Under the pieces are notes generated by a model. That model saw only the letters and a list, made by a program, of their open reading frames with translations, had not been told where the DNA came from and searched no databases. From Leptidea sinapis (Eukaryota > Arthropoda > Insecta > Lepidoptera > Pieridae): 64,000 bases of DNA. Below, piece after piece: positions 52,801 through 61,800 of this stretch (position 1 is the stretch's first letter; every line of letters starts with the position of its first letter). The stretch spans positions 5,952,001 through 6,016,000 of the forward strand of contig NC_066283.1 in assembly GCF_905404315.1 (NCBI RefSeq). The letters run 5' to 3'. The translations under genes were made by a program, and so were the position numbers.

Positions 52801-55800
52801 GAATCGCGTTTTTTTTCTCTTGGAGAGTTGAGGCTGTAACTACCTACTGAGGTGTGAGTAAGAGAGAGTTCTTTACATTGGTTTTAAAACAATTGTCTAT
52901 TTAGTTGTTATTTTCTTTAGTAAATAAATTTTAAGAACAGAATTTAAAAAGCTTATTATTTTTATTACAGGTGAAATTATTGTAGTGGAATGCGAAAAGG
53001 ACTATGAATTTCCATCAACCAGCGCTGCAATCACCTGTAACAATGGAACCTGGACCCAAATCCCGCGCTGTCAGCCCGCAAGGTACAAATACTTTTAATA
53101 ATAATTATACTAACACACTCTTACACAAATTATCTTGCCCCAAACTAGGCATAGCCGGTACTATGGGTGCAAGACAACGATATATTTAACACAATATACT
53201 TACTAACGCGGTGATGCTGCCAGTATTCTTGGTACGCTTCCACGTAATGATAGTTTTAATTTTATGTAGTCGTAGTATTGTAAATATAGTTATAAGATTT
53301 GTATTATATACTTACTTAAACATACAGTACCTGGACGACCGAGCCTTGCTGGGTTTTTTAAGAAGGTACAAAACTTGAACAAAAAAAAACTAATAGGACA
53401 TCTGGATTGGAACCGGGGTCTTCTGCTTTTCGGATCACCTAATGCCCATCTGAGCTATTATGCCCTGTACTGCCCCGGGCGTAAAAAGAATAGGGTAGTC
53501 CCAGGTCCAAGGATATCGTAAGAGGCGACTACGGGCTTTTTGAAAGTGGGAGAGTCACGCTGCCATCTTATGTCGTCAGTACAATCGGGCCAGACTCGTC
53601 CGGGTTACTTACCACACTCGCACAGAATACCGGCGGGAAGTAGCGGCCTAGTGCCGCTATGTTTCGCATAGGTTAGTGTCGAGGACCGGAGGCCATCCCT
53701 TCCCCCCTCCCCCTCCCTATCACCCCCCAACAAAAATATGAGAGCGGTCCTTAAAAAGATATTACCCCAGGAGGGTACCGGCTCTACCAGAGTCGGAGAA
53801 TCCCTCCCCGAGCATTCTCGCTCGGGCTGCCCCTCGTATTCTGGGGAGGGCACAGTACCGCACATACCTAAGGACAAACAGGGCAGCAACACCACGGCAC
53901 CCCGCTCCACGCTTAATGTGGACTTCTGCAATATCAGGGGAATTCACTCCAATTTAAACGCCGTCCAACACCACCTTGAGACGGCGCAGCCGGCCTTGTG
54001 TTTCCTTACGGAGACGCAGATATCTCGACCTAGCGATACGTCATATTTAACGTACCCCGGGTACAAAATTGAGCATAATTTCCTGCCTCATGCCGGGGTA
54101 TGTGTGCACGTTAGGGAGGATATCTGCTTTGAGGGTAGGGACCTGTCTACTCTCTGGCTCCGCGTAGTTTTAGAAGATCGCGTCCGCATCTATGCGTGTG
54201 TCTACAGGTCCCATAGTAGTAACGTCGCTCGACGGTCGACGCCCCTCTCGGAACGTCCGACCATTGCCTGGTCAGGAGTGTAGTGCCTATCCGACGCCAA
54301 CGTCGCAGACCACCAGCGACCCGCCGCGTTTGGCACTACAAGTCAGCAGATTGGGATAGGATGCGTTCCTTCTTTGCATCCTACCCTTGGGGCAGGGTTT
54401 GTTTCCCTTCAGATGATCTTAGTGCCTGCGCCGTTGCAGTAGCCGAAGTGATACTGCAGGGCATGGATATTTTTATACCAAGCTCTGTAGTACCGATCGG
54501 TGGCAGATCCAGAGAGCAGCTTTCCAGTTACCCGACCGGAACAAGCAAGTTCTGGTCGTTGTCGAAAGCTGCTCTTGGTAACTTCAGCCAGCCGTCCATG
54601 CCGCCGTTGCACATGAGGAATGACACCCTGGCCCATACGGCAAAAGAGAAAGCCGATCTCCTGTGCACTCTTTTTGCCTTCAACTCGACTCTTGACGACA
54701 ACGGAAAAACACCGCCGACCATCCCGCGGTGTCAGAGCTACATGCCTGAAGTACAGTTCCGACAGAAAACTGTTAGGCGAGCTATGTTTTCGTTGGACGT
54801 CAGGAAGTCGAGCGGGCCGGATGGCATTTCTCCAATCGTGCTTGAACGTGTGCCCCTGAGTTGACGCCGGTGCTAACGCGTTTTTTCTGGCACTCTTATT
54901 CAAAAGGCGTAGTCCCTGATTCATGGAAGTCAGCCCTTGTCCATCCGATCCCAAAAAAAGGAGACAGTTCTGATCCGGCAAACTACAGGCCTATTGCTAT
55001 TACCTCCCTACTCTCAAAAATCATGGATAGCATAATAGAGCACGGCAATACTTCAAGCCGGCCCACATTCTAGCGCTCTACAAAGCGCAGGTCCGGCCTC
55101 ACATGGAGTATTGCTGTCATCTCTGGTCTGGCGCACCCCAGTATCAGCTCGATCCAATTGACCGCGTGCAACGCAAAGCAGCTCGAATTGTCGGGGACCT
55201 AGCGCTCAGTGAACGGCTGGATCACTTGGCGTTGCGTAGAGACGTCGCTTCATTGTGTGTCTTCTACCGCATTTATCACGGGGAGTGTTCCGAAGAGCTG
55301 TTCAACCTGATTCCTGCTGCCGAATTTCACCTTCGCACGACAAGTCACAAGTTACGATATCATCCCCACCATCTGGATGTGTGGCAGTCCTCCACAGTGC
55401 GGTTTTCAAGGAGCTTTCTTCCTCGTACTACGAAGCTGTGGAATGAGCTTCCTTGTGCGGTGTTTCCGGGACGATACGACATGGGTACCTTCAAGAAAAG
55501 GGCGTACACCTTCCTTAAAGGCCGGCAACGTTCTTGTGATTCCTCTGGTGTTGCAAGAGAGTGTGGGCGGCGGTGTTCACTTAACACCAGGTGACCCGTA
55601 CACTCGTTTGTCCTCCTATTCCATAAAAAAAAATATAGTCTTGAATATACTGGCGAAATTTACCTTTGTATTCTAATGTTATTGTAGCAGTTTCTCATTA
55701 ATACACGGATAAAACTACATCTTTTAAAATTGAAACCTAGCTAGATCGATTTCTCGCCCCCGAGACAACTGTATACTAACGTTGGAGCCGTTTCTAAGAT

Positions 55801-58800
55801 TCAGATTATATATACAAGAATTGCTCGTTTACGGACATAGGATACATACATATAAACATCCATGACTCGGAAACAAATATTCATATTCATGGGCAGGGAC
55901 ACTAAGTTAGGGTAATTCTTCTTCTCGGTGGATACGCTCTTGACAGAACGGTCGTGATTGACAAGGTGTTCCAAAGGCACATAAGTGAATTTGCCAGAAA
56001 CTGTCATAAAAATAATGTTAACACCAGGAACGGACATAAACGTATGATAGCTTCTACTCGGCTAAGTCGAGTTAGTAAGTCTTTTGTGGGGTGATGTATA
56101 TGCTTTTACAACAAGATCCCAGAAAATGTTCAAAACAAAAGTATTTCGTTATTCAAAAGAATTGTAAAAAAACGTTTGTGTGGTAAATGACTTTCTCAAT
56201 GATACCACAGATTGGAAATGGAAGTTTGAAATTTTAATTGAAAAGTTTAATTGTACAATATTACTTTGTAAACATATTTATTCGATAAAAAAAAAATAAA
56301 CCGCTGAGTTTGTGGCGCACATTCTTCTCAGGTCTGAGGCATTCATTTTGGAATGGGTGGTAGTTTTTTGACTTTCAATAAGTGATGTCACATCCTATTT
56401 TGAATAAAAATATTTAAGTTTGAATTTGAAATGTAATGCGCTTGTACGATTCACTAAGCATCCTTCTCCAACACCACATTTTCAGAGCTTCTTCTTTTTT
56501 TCAAACTCTCGCAATGTCCATGTTTCATAGGTATACAAAAATTTGGGTAAGATTAGGCAACTAAGTTAGAATTTTATTATTTACAGGTGTAAAAAAATGC
56601 CAAAATACCCAAGAAATGGCATGGTGATCGCACCCAAAACTGAACACGGCATGAAGGCGCGGTTCCGATGTAAGGACGGCTATGAACTGAAGGGAAACCC
56701 TATTGTAGTTTGCTCTTTTGGAACTTGGAGTGGAGAAACTCCAAAATGTGAAGAATGTAAGTGTAATGTACTGGTGAAGAATAAAGTATTTGGATAGACA
56801 AATAAACCCTAAAGATATCTTTGACGATACCTGTACGATCGTCGGGAAGTTAAATATTGAGGACTTTTTTCAAATTTCCGTCTCAAAATTTATTTCTTTA
56901 GAATTTTTCTTGGTGTCAGTTCAAATACTACCACTGATTTGGAAACAAATGGCGCTCTGAGAGAGAAAAAAGCGGCGGCAAGGAACTCTCCCAGAATTCT
57001 TTTTTTGCGCTCTTTATAATAAAGTATACAAATTTATAATGTCATTGCAATTGCTATAAAATATTCATACTCTACTTCCAGGCGTTTTTGATCGCTTACA
57101 TATTCAGCTGTGACTGAACTAGGACTTTTGGCAGATACAATATGATTGTTGATAATTTATCCAATTCCAAACTCAAATGTAATCGGGTAGTCCATATGTT
57201 TTCATATAAAAATGTCATTTTTTTTTATGTATTCGTAATCAACAGCGTATACATATACTTTAACAATCTTGATCTAGGTTATATCTACATAAAGCCAAAA
57301 AAGATAACTTGGATATTAAATTATAAAACGATATCATATATTAACTGAATAGTCTTAAATAATAATCTATATATTTAACTAACTAATTTACGTTATATAC
57401 TATATCATTTATATGTCTAACTTTGCGGCTTTCGTTGCTTTTAGAAGGAAGCATCGGCAATGTTGGGAAAGTTGGGGTTCGTAAAAAAGGATTTGTAGCA
57501 ATAAGTTATTATTTTTAAATTATTATATTATCAATAATGTTATTACCACATTTCGTCGCTATTTCAGTGTTCTGCCCATTTCCCGGCTACATAGAAAATG
57601 GGAAAGTACTCCTTGTCGGCAATATGGGCCTCTACGACTACCGTCCATATGTCAAAAAGGTAATAATATTAGCTGGTGTTTCTTTTCTTATGCCGATATT
57701 TAGACGAGTATTTTGGTCACATCTAAATAATGTCGGAAATATTATATTTCCAGCATTCGTTCTCCTTTTTTTATGGAAGGGAGGACAAACGTGTACCGTC
57801 TGTCCTCCTTTTCCAATCCATTGAATTATGTTGTTGTATTCGTTTAAATAGGGACATTGTAATTAATTTACTTTTATTTTGTCATACAAATTTTAGAAAT
57901 CTTAGTTTATAATTATTTTGTGTCAAATATGAATGGGTCTGTTTTCTATTCGCTTTTCTTAGGTCGTTGATAGGTCTCCGCTTGCGGGCTTATAAAATGT
58001 GATAAATATACTACGCTGAAATTGGTGTACCCGTAAACTCAGAATATACTCAAATTAATCCCAGAAGTGAGGGTTATCACTGTAAACAATAACAAATTGT
58101 TTAGAATATATATAAGATTTGTCACAGACCACTAACTTATAGATTTGTCACGGACAACTAATAATATTCATTGCTTTCACAAGGGGTTGCTATTCTCTAT
58201 GTCAAATATTTTATTTCCTATTTTGATGGCAGGTTGTAAATAACAAGCAGATAATGTATGAATGTGAGAAAGGCTACGTATTGTCAGAAGGAGCCCCTGG
58301 TGCCACCTGTGTGGGAGGACACTGGAGCCCTAGAGAACTGCCGAAGTATGTCTACCATTTTTTAATATAAGCAATATTTATACAATTTCACACAAATTAA
58401 TTCGCCCAAACTAGACACAGCCTGTTTAAATAATGATGATATATTTAATACGATATAGGTACATACTTACATGTCATACATAAATACAACATCTATGCCT
58501 CGGAAGTAAATATATTCATCATACAAAAGGTTGGCACATCCTGGGATTTGAACCCGGGGTCTCTAGGTCATTGGGCAGTGACACTATACACATGGTTATT
58601 TGAGTAATTCATGATTCCAAATATGTATTACTGTTATAATGCTGAAGAAACTACAAGTACATATTGAAAACCTATTTTGGATATGATTGACAGCTTCATA
58701 AATTTCTTAATGAATTTTAAAATAAAAAAATCTTTAAGCTATCTAGTATTTAAAGCAAACCAAAAGGAAGCGCGATGCCGAACTACTTTTTCCGCGTGCG

Positions 58801-61800
58801 TATTTGCTATGTCACGGCTATCAAGATTCGAGCTATCGTTTGCCTTCTTAGACATGCTCATACGTAATTGCAAAGGTATACGCGAATGAACCCGCGAGGT
58901 ACTACTAGTATTAAAATAAAATTTTAAAGAATTTGAAAAAAATGCTACAATTAAAACTCATATATTGGTTTCTATATATAGGATTTATTGTTAATATGTA
59001 CATAGATGTGTCATTAAAAATCTGTTTAAAAAACAATTTTAACATAAAAACCGTAGTAACGTGCTAATAAAAATTGTCTCTTGATAGTTTGTATTTATTT
59101 CAGATGTACGCTGTACAAACATCCACGTATAAGATGGAGTAGAAGGCGTAGATCCATCCCTGACGCAGAAGTTCGACATAGACGCTCTGCATATCTACGG
59201 CAATATTACAACAGTCTTCGCCGGCAAGTCGTAGACTCGACCAAAGATAATGTGGATCAGTTGTATGACAAATACAATCACAATACCGAAAAACCAACGC
59301 TGCGTCATGCAAATTTTAAAATGATGAAGAAATTCGATATCGATTTTGATGGAGATACATTCGAACCGGAGACTCCAGACGAGGGAAATATACCCACGGC
59401 TGTATATACAATTTTTAATATACACGGAGAACCTGTAGCACACAAATTTTATTCCTACCAACCAGTTTATGAGCCTGAAGAAGGTGAATTGATACATCAC
59501 GATGACGAGGAATATGATTCTGAAGAGGGTGAAGATGATTCACAAATGACTATTCTTAAAGGGGGAACCTTTTCTGAATTAGATCCAGACCACGGTAACT
59601 CTGACAACATCAATAAACTAAAACATCAGTACTTTGAAAGATATGTGGACAAGCGGTGGAAAAGGTTTTCAGGTGTTAAGCTGGAAGAAATACAAAATAA
59701 TACAAGGTCAATAGAAGCCACTCAAGTAACGGCTACAGAACCTGATTTCAAAAGTAGGAAAAAACGAAACATTAATTATGAAGAGTATGACAGAGATGTA
59801 TCTATAGCAAAACCAACTCAATTTTCTGAATTACTTACCATAAATGAAGACCACTTAAAAGTAATACCACTGCAGCCCAAACTAAATTTATTAAAATATG
59901 AAGAGAATGAAAGTGTTTTAATACCTGTAAAGTATAATGGTACTAATTCAACAGAATTTCCTACAAGGTCTGAAAAAAGAGAAAAGAGAACTAGCAGAAA
60001 AACTGACAGATTGAATCAAACAACTGCATCTGTACCTAAAACGTTAGTAGATTACGTCAGCTAAGAAATGTTAACATACATACCTACCATCACGCATGTC
60101 TCCCAAGGGGATAGGCAGTTCTTTAAAATTTCTTTTTGCCAAGGCCTTTCATTCATGCTATCTTACTCTTGATAATCTTTACCTGGCCACGTTGTAATAC
60201 CGGCTCGGACATAATAGTGGAATGTGTGATCTCTATTAATTTGCACATTCATTCTACTTCACCATCTCTCTACATGACCAACATTTTCTATTCAAAAACT
60301 GCCTCAATATCTACTACTGTATGAATACTTGAGAGCGTAAATAAACTGAAGGAAAATCTTACAACCAGCACTTGTCCTTAAATTTGTGAACGGTAGTTTG
60401 ATATCCCTCGAAATAAATGAATAAAACATTCGGTTATCCCAATACAAAAAAAAACAATACAAACACACAGATGTAAAAGTAAATTAGAATGCACTCAGCG
60501 CAATTTGAAACGGATCGATTAATAAATCCGACAACTCAATAAACGGGTTGTTAACGTTAATCCTTTGTTAAATATCACTAACCCGATACGACTCCCTAAG
60601 TCGTAAGCGAAAAGCATGCTTCACCTTCAAAGGGTGGCAATGCATCTCTTAACCTCAAACATTGCTGAAACTAAAATTTCAAAACTCTTACTAATCTCAA
60701 AACAGTCAATAGGATTATGCTGTAATGCCACCTAATCCAGTAGTTTTATTTTTTAATTTCACAATTTAGGCCATTAAAGAGGTTAAATTTGAATAGATTA
60801 AAAATATCATAGTTTAAATAATCACCTTTATTGCAGTGGTCGTGAGAGCAAGAGTGGCAAAAATAGGCAAGCACAAACAGATAAGCAAACAGCTGAAGAG
60901 TCAGATATAAGTGTAGATGTAAAAGATATTTCCGAGTTTGATAATAAGACGTTGACTGAAAAAGGTAAAAAAGGCCGTCCAAAAAGTCCCTGTGAACCTA
61001 TAGAGAGCGAGCCATATGTAAATATTGAAGTAGTTAAATTTGGCCGAGATCCCAATAACACCTTTAGTTCTGGTAAGTTTGACATATTTCATTACGCTTT
61101 GCAATTTGAAAAATAAGCCATAATCCGAATGCAGACACAAAATACCAACAGAATCAAAAACTTCGACTCATGACGTATCGGAGAAATTTACCAAGATATG
61201 GTGGAAACACCCGTTGAATTAGAGTGGCATAGGCGTTAACTCTGGAGGTGCTTTGTAAATCCCGCATGTCCATAAATTTTGCTACAATTAAAAATTAGAA
61301 TCAAAAACGTAACGAGATTTTGAGGATGAAGGAAGCTTAATTGATTATTTTACATGATATAGCACAAGTACCATTTCAACTTGATAGTTTGTGTTGAAGT
61401 TAAGTAGCGTCAAAGCTCTCATAGCAACGACATAAAGTCGTAACATATCACAAAATCTTACCATCACCACAATAGGTTAGGTGACTGAAATGCCTCAGAA
61501 GAACAATACGCTATATAGTGTTAGTTCTACAATCAGAGTATTGAAGAAAATGTAGAGTCAACTCTGTGAATTTCTGCCACTCGTTTACCTTTTACCAGAT
61601 TTTAGGCCAATCAAATATCTATTATCATCAAACTTGTTCTGCATCAGAAGGCACACTCTATTAACATTTTGAGTTAAGTTTACCTGTCTACTTATTTTCG
61701 TTTGCTTACAGTGAAGTAGAAGGTGGCCTAATAGCTGCGTATTCCGCGTCATTACGCGCTCTCGAGCATTTTCCAATACAAAAAATCTGTACTGATTTCG

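Larger units (their letters stand above)
53461..55632 (+). mobile_element. LINE-A, longest copy, with internal deletions
   Basis: A GC-richer island in lev-9 intron 10. In order: 5' region, endonuclease start, deletion, endonuclease end (LGTSDHCLVRSVVPIRR), linker, start of the reverse transcriptase, deletion, C-terminal domain, 3' UTR and A tail (cctattccataaaaaaaa). A tRNA-like remnant lies just upstream at 53400-53462 on the minus strand. Confidence 0.85.

Noticed and set aside
60062..60064. End of the lev-9-like gene
   Set aside because: A good phase-2 donor at 60043 joins exon 15 and two more sushi domains follow; kept only as an isoform possibility.
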